From contig NC_087082.1 of the NCBI RefSeq assembly GCF_026151205.1, positions 15,285,365 through 15,349,364 on the forward strand: a DNA stretch of 64,000 bases, in the 5' to 3' direction. Source of the DNA: Bolinopsis microptera (taxonomy: Eukaryota > Ctenophora > Tentaculata > Lobata > Bolinopsidae). Positions 38,087 to 47,804 of this stretch are shown here, one piece after another; the first letter of the stretch is position 1, and each line of letters begins with the position of its first letter. Made by a program: the position numbers and the translations under genes. Below the pieces are notes generated by a model. The model ran no database searches. It was not told the DNA's origin and was given only the letters and a program-made list of their open reading frames with translations.

Positions 38087-38708
38087 CATGAAACAAAATG
38101 CAATGTAATCAAGTAAGATTGTAGTGCGTACTATGCTCGCTATTATCCCTTACCCAGCAGTGATCTGGGTCAAAGGAGCTGAAGTCAAAGGAGCTGAGAG
38201 AACGATGTACTCATTTGAACTATAGAGACTCTGTTATGTACATTTGTAGCTCCACAGAGGAGTGGACAGGGGAGGGTTATCTTGTATCCAACGTACTAAA
38301 TTTCAATTGAAAATCGCTCTTTTATATTTAAGATAAAGTCCAAGTCTCATATTAAAAATAGGACCAGTAAATTTAATTTCAATTAAACATGCACATACAG
38401 CTAGCCAAGTTTAATAACGGATTTAAATTCTTTTGTTAAAGACCTGCTTCCCGCTTGTAATTTTATAATTAATCAAATTTCTTCCGAATTGTACAGCAAT
38501 TGTACAGACAATCAGCAAATTGTCTATCAAAGCAGCCAATGAGATTTAAGGAAAATATTTCCACTTCGTTCGTAAAAGATACATATCAACTCATTAAAAT
38601 CGTATATAATATGCCCATACAGACTATAGATATGGGACAATATGCAATTAAAGTCGCATCGTTTATCCAGAACTCAATAGTCTGGGAAATATATAATGGT
38701 TGTTTTGT

Positions 38709-38802
38709 GTAATTCAAGAAAAATTCAGTCAAAATGCAAAACAGCGAAATTTGGGTCGCGGAAAGCTAAAATTTTAATATGTCCTACCGGTAGGACACGG
38801 GA
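38709..38802 (+). repeat. Palindrome-bearing element, copy 1
   Basis: AAAAATTCAGTCAAAA, GAAATTTGGGTCGCGGAA and TGTCCTACCGGTAGGACAC occur in this order here and again at 39648-39723. Confidence 0.7.
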
Positions 38803-39647
38803 ATCGGTCACGAGGACGGAAGACACGAGGGCGACGGACACGAGGGCGGAGGTTTTCAGTCAAAACCGCCAATATTCTGATGTAGGCTATCCATTATGGG
38901 TATGAAATCTTTTAGATAGATAAACAGATAACAATTTAGGTTTTATCTAGATAAAACTGATAATTTTGCTGCTGAAGGCAAAAGCCAAAATGTTGTCCAA
39001 ATTTCAATAAAACTTATTGTCGACTTTTATCACTGTTTACCAGTAAACTTGGTACAGCACCACTTCCTTTCTTCTGAAAATATTAAAGCACTAGTTTTCA
39101 ATTCTACGGGGAACAGTAGTGCACCAGTTCTCTTCGAAATACTTAATCATCAGTTAAAGCTTTCTTATCCTGAGAACAGGGGAGGACATTCAGCATTCTC
39201 CAGAAAACGGTAGAGCCCTTGTTTCCTTCTCCAGAGAACAGTAGTGCACCAGTTCTCTTCAAACCAATAAAGCAACAGATCCCTTCTCCTGAAGACAATG
39301 TATCACCCAGAACACTTCCGGAATTTAATTGAGTGCTATGCCGGTATTCCTGACTCCTGTTAACAGTAAAATGCTCGTGCTTGTCTCCAGAATGGTTGTA
39401 AGATAAAATGCCAGTATATTGTGACAGTATTTTCGATAATTCCTAGTGAATTTTTATAGTGATAAAAATACATTTTATCTAGAACTTTTTTAAACGAATT
39501 ATCGGAGATAATTATCGGTTACGATTATCGGAGTGGATAGCCTATTGTGATGAATTTCCGTTTATTAAAGCTTTCTTTGGGAAAAGACCTTTGAATACCT
39601 CAATCGTGTCTTATGCCATCGTCAGTGACCTTGTAAGATGGTCATTA

Positions 39648-39723
39648 AAGAAAAATTCAGTCAAAACAGTGAAATTTGGGTCGCGGAAGGCTGAAATTTA
39701 AATATGTCCTACCGGTAGGACAC
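39648..39723 (+). repeat. Palindrome-bearing element, copy 2
   Basis: Direct-repeat partner of 38709-38802, with the same 16-bp perfect palindrome GTCCTACCGGTAGGAC at its end. Confidence 0.7.
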
Positions 39724-39764
39724 ATTCAAAATTTTCCTTTTGGCGTCCTTCCATTCACAATAAC

Positions 39765-39989
39765 CTATTGAAGACGAGAAGATTTTGAAGGTAACCTTGA
39801 CCCAGATATCAAAGTGAGTAGTCAGCATATAGATCATGTGGATGCGCTGTTCTTGGATATGTTTTCAGAAACCTGCCTTTCTGAGGCCCAGTGGGATGAT
39901 GATATCTCCTATCGAGGTGCTTCAGCAGTCAAGTTTTCTGGATCGGTTACAGCTCTCTACTGGGTACTACTTATATATGCCGATTAATT
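39765..39989 (+). pseudogene. Coding-like open stretch without start codon
   Basis: The frame is open for ~74 codons between two stops. Its composition looks translated: FEGNLDPDIKV, then FLDMFSETCLSEAQWDDD and SYRGASAVKFSG. There is no ATG near the start and no homologue I recognise. It may be an exon, a relic of a transposon ORF or chance. Confidence 0.25.
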
Positions 39990-40603
39990 AAAATTGACTA
40001 CTTTCAATTTTTATTGCACTTGAATGCTCAACAATCAAAATATCAATCTGACAGCTGTCATGTCAGGACTGGATTAAAGATTTTTTTTTTCATGAAATTA
40101 ATTTATGATTAGGACTAAATTCAGTCATAAGCAGACAATAATACGGTATACAATCACAGTGAAATGTGTAGGACTTGCACGATGGACAGGCATCAAAACG
40201 TCAGTTGAGTTTCCAGCAGAACTGGAAACGGTGATGAAAATTACTACCCCGAACATCTCCAAAAAATGGAGCAATGAAGTAAGCTGCAGTGACAACACCA
40301 GAATCTCTGGATGATCCCAAGAACCTCAACCCCTACTTGATATAACCTTTTTCATATTTACATTCAGAGATTCGGGTGTTGTTTTATTTGATTATTATAA
40401 TATTATATATCAAAGTCGGCAATTGGGAAACTTAGTTTTTTAGCTTACTGTTTGTTCGAAAACATTACAAGATATTGTATTTGAAGCAAATGCAATACCT
40501 GGCGAAGAGCTCTCTTTCAAAAGCAAAATTCGATCAGGGTTCATAAACCTTGATCATTGATAATAATTAACACAGATATCTTTTTGATAAGTACAATTTT
40601 AGT

Positions 40604-40899
40604 GAGGGAGTGAGGGAGTGAGGGAGTGAGGGAGTGAGGGAGTGAGGGAGTGAGGGAGTGAGGGAGTGAGGGAGTGAGGGAGTGAGGGAGTGAGGGAGTG
40701 AGGGAGTGAGGGAGTGAGGGAGTGAGGGAGTGAGGGAGTGAGGGAGTGAGGGAGTGAGGGAGTGAGGGAGTGAGGGAGTGAGGGAGTGAGGGAGTGAGGG
40801 AGTGAGGGAGTGAGGGAGTGAGGGAGTGAGGGAGTGAGGGAGTGAGGGAGTGAGGGAGTGAGGGAGTGAGGGAGTGAGGGAGTGAGGGAGTGAGGGAGC
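40604..40899. repeat. 8-bp GGGAGTGA minisatellite, about 37 copies
   Basis: Perfectly homogeneous (GAGGGAGT)n. The same GA-rich tract, in altered form, precedes the second copy of the segmental duplication at 45758-46066. Confidence 0.95.
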
Positions 40900-41804
40900 T
40901 TGATCAAATCACCGAATGAGGCTACCCGAAGACACGTCTTCCGTTATCGATAATGTTTAGATTAATTATTGAGCCAAACAGGGGTGGGGTATTTTGAACA
41001 GCTAGGTGCAAAAATATTTTGGAACTTTGCACTTACAGTTCAAGTTCGATGTTTTTACTTTTAGCTTAGTTATAATTGGTTTGATTTTAATCAGCAGTTT
41101 AATATAAAATGCAATTATGTCCAACGGTAGTGGTGCCAGGTGCCTAATTCCATAATAGCATAATTAACAGTTAATTCTATTAAGGCTCATGGATGGGGAA
41201 ATAGGTATGATTCCCTGCGAAAAATGGAACAAGTTGCTGCCTTAAATTAAAAAATGTGTTGCCTCATTTTAAGTAATGAATTTTACTTACAAAATTCAAC
41301 CAAAATTGTTGAGATAGCGACCGAAAGATGTTTATGAACTTGAAGTGAAATAACTTGAATCAGTAAGAACATCTGGGAAAGTCACGGACTCTTGGATCTT
41401 CCTGGTGAAGTACTCTGTGCAACAATAGTGGTACACAAAGAGACAATTTATATGTCAATATGTAGATACAATTTGTCCACTTATTTATAATCATTCTGGA
41501 AACTTTGCCAAAGATAACATAATTTGATTTCTGCTCTCTGCAGCCACAAATAATTTTGATAAAGATTCCTTGAATTCAATTATAATTTTTTGATAAGATA
41601 CAAATTCAGAGGATGGTTCAGATAATGTTTTAGATTTATCTCAAGTTATCCATCATGCTAATAAAATAAGGAGTCGCCGTCATGGTTATAACCATATTAT
41701 GACGATGGAAATTTAATTAATACTAATAATGAAAAACTTCCGTTTTTGGATTATTTGAGTGTGACTGATTGGGGCAGAAAATCACGCGTGAGTTTGACTA
41801 AACC

Positions 41805-41924
41805 ATGGCGGCTATTAGACTTTTAAGATCGGGGTACAGCTGTCAGTCAAGGCAGTTCAAATATTTGGCCACAGGAGGCGTAGTTCTGATTTATTTGGAT
41901 TGTTATAGCGCGATTGTCGATTGA
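41805..41924 (+). CDS. Short ORF conserved between duplication copies (copy 1)
   Basis: ATG in good context (AAACCATGG) opens MAAIRLLRSGYSCQSRQ and continues with FKYLATGGVVLIYLD, a possible mitochondrial presequence followed by a hydrophobic segment. The copy at 47565 has conservative changes (I/V, T/A, V/L) and an in-frame 4-codon gap. It could be the first exon of a small protein or just conserved chance sequence. No downstream exon was found. Confidence 0.3.
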   Translation: MAAIRLLRSGYSCQSRQFKYLATGGVVLIYLDCYSAIVD

Positions 41925-42001
41925 CTTATTTTTACTTCCATCTCAATGGGGGGACTGGGGTGTTATTAACGTTAGACCTATTTATCTATTTGAGACCCAA
42001 G

Positions 42002-42634
42002 CAGTGATCGACCGGGATCCCCGGCCCCGGCCCGGATACGGCCGGGATTTGTGTTTTCCCCCGGCCCCGGCACCGGCAAAACAATTTTCAAAATCCAGGC
42101 CCTGGCCAGAGGCCCCCAATCCCGGCCTCTGGCCAGGATTGAACTTTTTTAATCAACATTAATTTAGTTCAAACAATTTAGTTCAATTTAGTTTACTGTA
42201 CAAAAAACAGTAGAGAGTGAGGCCGACTCAATGCAGATGATGATGATAGTCATCAGATCACAGATGACTACTCGTTTCCGGTGTCAGCTTCAGTGTCCGA
42301 AATATCTATGTCCGGCTACAAGAAAGCCTTTCTGAGTTACATTTAACTATTAAAGAGAAATAATCGTTCCTCATCCTTTAATCATTGTGTAGCTGCCTTC
42401 TAGGTTGACCTTGAAGCTAGCTCACATTGATACGAGTTTCCGGAAACTTTCAAAAATGTTCGAAATTAGATTAAAAAATCCCGGCCCCGGCCCCGGCCCC
42501 GGCATATTTTAGCCAATCCCGGCCCCGGCAACATTTCAAAATCCCGGTTAATCCCGGCCCCGGCTGATTCAACTTGGTCCCGGCCCCGGCCCCGGCCCCG
42601 GCCCCGGCTAAATTTCTTCCCCGGTTGATCCCTG
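42002..42634. mobile_element. hAT-like non-autonomous DNA transposon (MITE)
   Basis: The ends are imperfect inverted repeats: CAGTGATCGACCGGG on the left, CAGGGATCAACCGGG on the right read inward. It is flanked by an 8-bp target duplication GACCCAAG (41994-42001 and 42635-42642), as in hAT elements. The duplicate locus has a single TACCCAAG at about 47725, the pre-insertion state. Interior: CCGGCC-rich repeats and a unique AT-richer centre with no transposase. Confidence 0.85.
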
Positions 42635-42670
42635 GACCCAAGTCACAATATATATCCTCTTTGTCTAGGA

Positions 42671-44580
42671 TATGATAACTTTTTGATTTCAGTCAATTTT
42701 AATGTCTATCAATATCATCGGACTAAACATAGAATTTAAATATAAAGTATCACAATATGGAATGATCACTTTTGTGATCGTCAGCTTCCTCGTTTACTTC
42801 TTGAAAAAGTTTACACTGAAATGCAGTGGTTTTCAAAAATCGGGTATTAATATTACTAATGCTTTAAGCATGGAACATTTTAATTTAATGCACGATAACG
42901 GATAACCCATTTGACGAAGATGACCTGTGATATGCTCATCAAATCTGGTCATATTTCGTATTTGTTTTTTTTACACAACTTTCATAATCATAAACAGTAG
43001 ACACTGATCTATTATGACGGATATTTTGACATTTTCACTGCTTAACGATTGCTTTTCTTGCTTATTGTATAAAAAATTGATTAACAAATTATCTGCTAAA
43101 ATTTAAAAAACACCAAAAAAGATGAACAAAATTGGATTTTTGATGGTTTTGAATGCCTTCTATACTAGCGTTCATTTTAATGTCCGTTCATAATTATATC
43201 CATTAATTTTAGTGTCCGTTCATAATTACCTTAGGGCCAATAAATTTGGTTCACAATATATTTGGTTACCATAATTTTGGTTACCACAATTTTTGGTCTA
43301 CAACAATTTGAGTCACATTTTTAACTTTTCGAGACCATTTTCCATTCCATTTATTTGATTTTTCCGTTATTTAGCTAGTTTTTTTTCCGATTTTGCATAT
43401 AAAGTCATACTTTATAGTTTAACGTTACGCATGTTGATTGAATGATTTGTTGCAATAAAGAAATAAAACAAATAATTTGTAAAGTAAAATGCTATATATC
43501 CACCAGCGGGCTATATTTTGTCTTCTGACCTCTCGCAGCCCGATGTAACAAGACACAGTGCGCGTCCAGCCCGCTTAAAATACAGCACGCGAGCAGACGA
43601 CACTTAACGTGACAAGTAACAATACAGCCCGGAGCACTTTCACTTTCAAACAAATTTTTGGGGCCTAAACTATTAAACTTTAACTGTTACAAGACACGTA
43701 CACCATATTTATGTCACTGACACTACATCTTAATGGTTCCCACGGCTCAAGGAATGCACTATATATCACTTATCGGACTCAGTCCCTATATACTACGCCG
43801 TGCAATATGATTGGCTGACATTGAACACGTGACGTGTTACCATGGTTGCAACAATTAGTGGCGACTTTAAGTCTAGAGTTGATGTTTATACAATAAACAC
43901 GCTCTATTGTTTATTTCAACTGATTTCCATTTCCATAATTGCTCAAGCTATTTCGAGTAATAATTCTTGAAATTTTAGGCCGGAATTTTACGTGTAATTC
44001 TATTGTGTTCCCGAAAGAAATTTTGCCCTGTTTTTTGTTTTGAAACTATACCGTCTACCACTAATATTGATGTTATGAATTTGATCTTTTACTCAACGTA
44101 AAATATATATACATATATTCAATGTCCCTTCGTGCTTCGTTATCTTGAGCTCTCTTGGTAACTGCAGATGGCATTCAGTTTATAGTTACACAATTGTTAA
44201 AGTTATGGCGAGCACTCTTTTTGATAGTTTAAGCTGAATTTATTGTTTGACCGGCCCTACACACTGTGTACTGACTAACTCTCATTGTACATCTGACGTG
44301 TTGTCATGGTAACAGGAATTCTGTGTTACTCGTAGTATGGAAATTGACGGAGATACACAATTTTTAATCTATGTTAATGATTAACATCCCGTTGACTGTT
44401 CATCAATATGGTTGGTGTGTAATACCGTTATAGTTCGTGGGATTTCAATTCTTCTATTGTGTTATATAATCAGTAATGTTGCCCTGTTCTGCATCTTACA
44501 CCAAAGGCTAAAGCATGATTTTCTATTAAATTTGCAGCTTTAGTTCGAAATCTTTTGCCTTTATTTGCTATGATTGTTGA
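42671..44580. other. No gene seen
   Basis: AT-rich sequence with a TGTCCGTTCATAATTA duplicate (about 43180-43230) and short GTTACCATAATTTTGG repeats (43260-43300). No exon or element could be supported. Confidence 0.4.
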
Positions 44581-44591
44581 AAACTGTAAAT

Positions 44592-44867
44592 CGCCCGCTC
44601 ATGGATATACACGATATCATTCCTCGCCATGAGGGCGGAACTATCGTATAGCACTCGGGCCCGTTGGGCCCTCCGTGCTATACGAAAATATCTCCGCCTC
44701 GGGCTGGCGCCCTCGTGGAGATATAATAACATAAACCCGCCACGCAAAGGGTTTATATAACAGATCATCCCGCGCTAGCGGGATGATCTGATAAACACAT
44801 ACGAGTGCGCGCAGCGCACGAGTTTTGTGTTAATATGTAATCCCGAAGCGCCAGCTGAGGGATTACA
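44592..44867. repeat. Run of seven consecutive hairpins
   Basis: Back-to-back inverted repeats: 44592-44638, 44645-44684 (CGTATAGCAC arms), 44688-44724 (ATATCTCC), 44731-44756 (ATAAACCC), 44761-44790 (13-bp perfect arms CAGATCATCCCGC with GCTA loop), ~44794-44832 and 44836-44867 (TGTAATCCC). Stems have AT-rich bases and GC-rich tips, and spacers are a few nt. No coding sequence lies within. Confidence 0.85.
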
Positions 44868-45207
44868 TTTATTTAGCCCTGAGCGTGAAGTGTTTATGGA
44901 TTATAATTATCTCCGGCGATTTCGACAAGGGATTTATACTTTAGAAGAGAGATTGGAAAGCAGTTCATCAATCTGAATGTCAAACCGATCTGTCATACAT
45001 AGTGGAGCAATAGCTTGAACGTTAGCAGGAACAAGAGCTGGAAGGAGAGCAAGCAAAACAATACTATTTTTAGGGCACGGACAAGGGTAGCTGGCTAGTC
45101 GCCAACTTCTTACGCCACGCGTTGGAGAAATTCCAAGAATTAGCTGCTTTGGCAACGTTCCCAGGAATTTGCGTGTAAAAGAAGTGGACGGTTACGATGT
45201 TTCATAT

Positions 45208-45291
45208 CACGTGGTGCGCTTTCGTGTCACGTGGTATAGACTCGGCGTATGCTATTGGTGGCACGTGGTACGCACGTGACGCGCCCACGTG
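45208..45291. promoter_or_regulatory. Second cluster of five CACGTG E-boxes
   Basis: Perfect hexamers at 45208, 45228, 45262, 45273 and 45286. Together with 37993-38086 this is a second compact array of the same site in a gene-poor interval. Confidence 0.5.
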
Positions 45292-45513
45292 ATCGCGCGT
45301 CTAACTGTTCTACTATTATCGAGTTCTAATCAGCAGTATCATTGATTATTGTAAGTCTGAGAATTGAATGATAAACATCAGTTACGACTAAAAAGCGGGC
45401 CGGGTTTATACAAATTTCCGGGGCGGGATGATATCACCTTGAGATGTTTATCTAACAGCGGGCCGGGCTGAGTGATAATATGATCCCGCGTCGAAATCCC
45501 GGAGATATTTATA

Positions 45514-45545
45514 AAATATTGCACGCGCACGCGCGTGCAATATTT
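45514..45545. repeat. Perfect 15-bp-arm palindrome
   Basis: AAATATTGCACGCGC and its exact inverse are separated by two bases (AC). It is nested inside a wider inverted pair GATATCACCTTGAG (about 45431) and CTCAAGGCTGCGGTGATATC (about 45557). Confidence 0.85.
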
Positions 45546-45757
45546 AGTACTGCCCTCAAGGCTGCGGTGATATCTATATATATCAATTCTGCAATGATGA
45601 ATGAGCACCCGTCTGAAAATTACTGATTAAGCTGCAATGCATTACTCAAGAATTTCAATAACATCAGATCCAGAGTCTGTGACTCTGTATCACTGAGTTA
45701 AAGTTTTTCAGTACGCTGTTCGGTTTCTTTTTCACCCTTTTTCGATACGATGTAGTT

Positions 45758-46066
45758 CAGTGAGTGAGTGAGTGAGTGAGTGAGTGAGTGAGTGAGTGAG
45801 TGAGTGAGTGAGTGAGTGAGTGAGTGAGTGAGTGAGTGAGTGAGTGAGTGAGTGAGTGAGTGAGTGAGTGAGTGAGTGAGTGAGTGAGTGAGTGAGTGAG
45901 TGAGTGAGTGAGTGAGTGAGTGAGTGAGTGAGTGAGTGAGTGAGTGAGTGAGTGAGTGAGTGAGTGAGTGAGGGGGGAGTGAGGGGGGAGTGAGAGGGGA
46001 GTGAGGCAGGAGTGAGGGTCGATGTAGGAAGGGAGGGAGGGAGGGAGGGAGTGAGGGGGTGAGGGA
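45758..46066. repeat. (GAGT)n microsatellite grading into GAGGG repeats
   Basis: About 53 GAGT units to 45970, then GAGGGGGGAGT and GGGA variants. It occupies the position of the 8-bp array in the other duplication copy. Confidence 0.95.
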
Positions 46067-46068
46067 GT

Positions 46069-47745
46069 TTAGTTATAATTGCTTTCATTTTAATCAGCAA
46101 AAGCTGTAGAATCACGGTCAAAATGCAATTATGTCCGATGGTATTTTTGCCTACAGCCTAGTTCCATAATTAACAGTAATTATATTAAGGCTCATGGATG
46201 GGGAAATAGGTATGATTCCCTGCGAAAGATGGAGCAAGTTGCTGCCTTAAATTAAAATATGTGTGCTTGCCAAATATTGCATTGCTTCATTTTAAGTAAT
46301 GGCAACTTCGCCAAAGATAACATAATTAGATTTTTACAGCCACGAAGAATTCTGATAAAGATTCCTAGAATTGAATTATAATGTTTTAATAAAATACAAA
46401 TTCAGAGGATGGTTCAGATGATATTTTAGATTTCATCTCAAGTTATCGATCATGCTAATAAAATAAAAAATCACCGTCACGGTTATAACCATGTTATGAC
46501 GATGGAAATTTGATTAATACTCGACTTCGACTCGACTTAGGGCGGCTTCAGCGTCCGAACAGAAATAGTCTTCTTCCAAATCTGTTTATCCAGCATGAGT
46601 TTGTTAATCTCTTTGCTGTCGACAAGCCCCGTGTCCTTCCGAAGGATGTCAATGTATGTGAGATGTGGTCTTCCCCTTCGACGATGTCCTTGAAGGGGTT
46701 CCCAGAAGGGAAGTTGATGACTCAAAAGTTCTTCATGTCTGGCTAAATGACCTGCGAGTCTCATCCTCCGTGCAGCTATCTTATCAGATGCTCTGATGAG
46801 GTGTCCATACACCTTGGCGTTAGTCTGCCGCTCTTTCCAGTCAATGTTCAGTGCCATCCTCAGCATTCTCGTATAACATCCATCAATACGTTTTGCGAGG
46901 GTCTGGCTGACAGTCCATGTTTCAGAGCCATATAGAAGGATGGACTCGACTGTAGCCAGGAACAGTCGTATCTTGAGATCTCTACGCATATCCGACTTCC
47001 ATACAAGCTTCATCTGGTGACACGCTCCCCATGCCTTAGCTTTCCTCACTTCGAAGTCCTTCTCCGAACTCTTCATTCTACTACCCAAATATACGAAGTC
47101 ATCGACTTTCTCAATGTTCTTCCCACTCCCAGCAACCAGAGTCGGGTTATCATCATCTCTTATGTTGATTCCCATGTACTTAGTTTTCCCCTCGTTGAGG
47201 TGGAGTCCAACTGAGTTGGCCGCCAGTTCCAGACTCCTGAGGAAATCTTGTGCCTCCGCAACACTATCTGTTAATGTTATAAGAGCAAGGTCGTCAGCAA
47301 AGTCCGCATCAGTGACCTTGACTGCCGGATAGCGACGGCTTCTTCTAGGGTGTAGAGTAAACCCAAAGTCCCTTCCCTCTAGGGACACCCTCATAATGTA
47401 GTCAATTACGATTATGAATAGGTAGGGCGCCAAAGTGTCTCCCTGCATCACTCCTGCTAGAATGAAGTGATGATTAATACTAATAATGAACAACTTTCGT
47501 TTTTGGATTATTTGAATACAACTGATTGGGGCAGGGTAATATCACGCGTGAGTTTGACTAAACCATGGCGGCTGTTAGACTCTCAAGATGTCAGTCAAGG
47601 CAGTTTAAATATTTGGCCGCAGGAGGTTTAGTTCTGATTTATTTGGATTGTTATAGCGATTGTCGATTGACTTATTTTTACTTCCATCTCAAGCTGGACT
47701 GGGGTGTTATAACGTTAGATCTATTTATTTATTTGATACCCAAGT
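46069..47745. repeat. Segmental duplication, copy 2
   Basis: Homologous to 41041-42670, interrupted by the LINE fragment at 46522-47470. It has a pre-insertion site for the MITE of copy 1. Confidence 0.85.
46522..47470 (-). mobile_element. 5'-truncated LINE (reverse transcriptase C-terminal part)
   Basis: A ~310-codon open frame (46537 stop, into 47470) begins at the RT palm: GVMQGDTLAPYLFIIVIDY, then ADFADDLALI (the F-A-D-D catalytic box), FVYLGS and ILLYGSETWT, ending in a RRRGRPHLTYIDILR tail typical of endonuclease-RT elements. It is flanked by an 11-bp target duplication TGATTAATACT (46511-46521 and 47471-47481). The 3' end is a TCGAGTCGAAG-type short repeat rather than poly(A). Copy 1 of the duplication preserves the empty site at about 41726. 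The frame is intact, so insertion is recent. The endonuclease and fingers are missing. Confidence 0.9.
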
Positions 47746-47804
47746 CACTATCTACATCTTCTTTCCGGAGATATAATACAGCTCCCTTAATAGGCCGGAG
47801 ATGA
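47565..47804 (+). CDS. Short ORF conserved between duplication copies (copy 2)
   Basis: The frame MAAVRLSRCQSRQ, then FKYLAAGGLVLIYLD parallels 41805-41924 with the same AAACCATGG context. It runs to 79 codons. Downstream residues diverge from copy 1 because of small indels, so any real product probably uses only the first ~30 codons before a splice. Function unknown. Confidence 0.3.
   Translation: MAAVRLSRCQSRQFKYLAAGGLVLIYLDCYSDCRLTYFYFHLKLDWGVITLDLFIYLIPKSLSTSSFRRYNTAPLIGRR

Larger units (their letters stand above)
37466..40590. other. No supported gene; paired palindrome elements and a coding-like fragment
   Basis: This holds the CACGTG cluster (37993-38086), two copies of a ~75-bp element with the palindrome GTCCTACCGGTAGGAC (38709-38802 and 39648-39723), a small AGTAGTGCACCAGTTCTCTTC duplicate (39116 and 39240) and an open stretch at 39765-39989. 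The rest is unassigned AT-rich sequence. Confidence 0.4.
41041..42670. repeat. Segmental duplication, copy 1
   Basis: About 1 kb matches 46069-47745: shared landmarks are GGCTCATGGATGGGGAAATA, CATGCTAATAAAATAA, TTATGACGATGGAAATTT and AAACCATGGCGGCT. This copy carries a hAT-like insertion (42002-42634) that copy 2 lacks, and lacks the LINE fragment found in copy 2. Confidence 0.85.
44868..45757. other. GC-rich interval continuing the hairpin region
   Basis: It contains a minus-strand ORF (44934-45155, alternative start only), the second CACGTG cluster and further long inverted repeats (45429-45585). No gene is supported. Confidence 0.4.

Noticed and set aside
44934-45155. Minus-strand 73-aa ORF near the hairpins
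   Set aside because: No recognisable domain; it lies in a structured GC-rich interval, so coding was not claimed.
40599-46121. PSLPHSLT and THSLTHSL ORFs
   Set aside because: Translations of GA-rich micro- and minisatellites.
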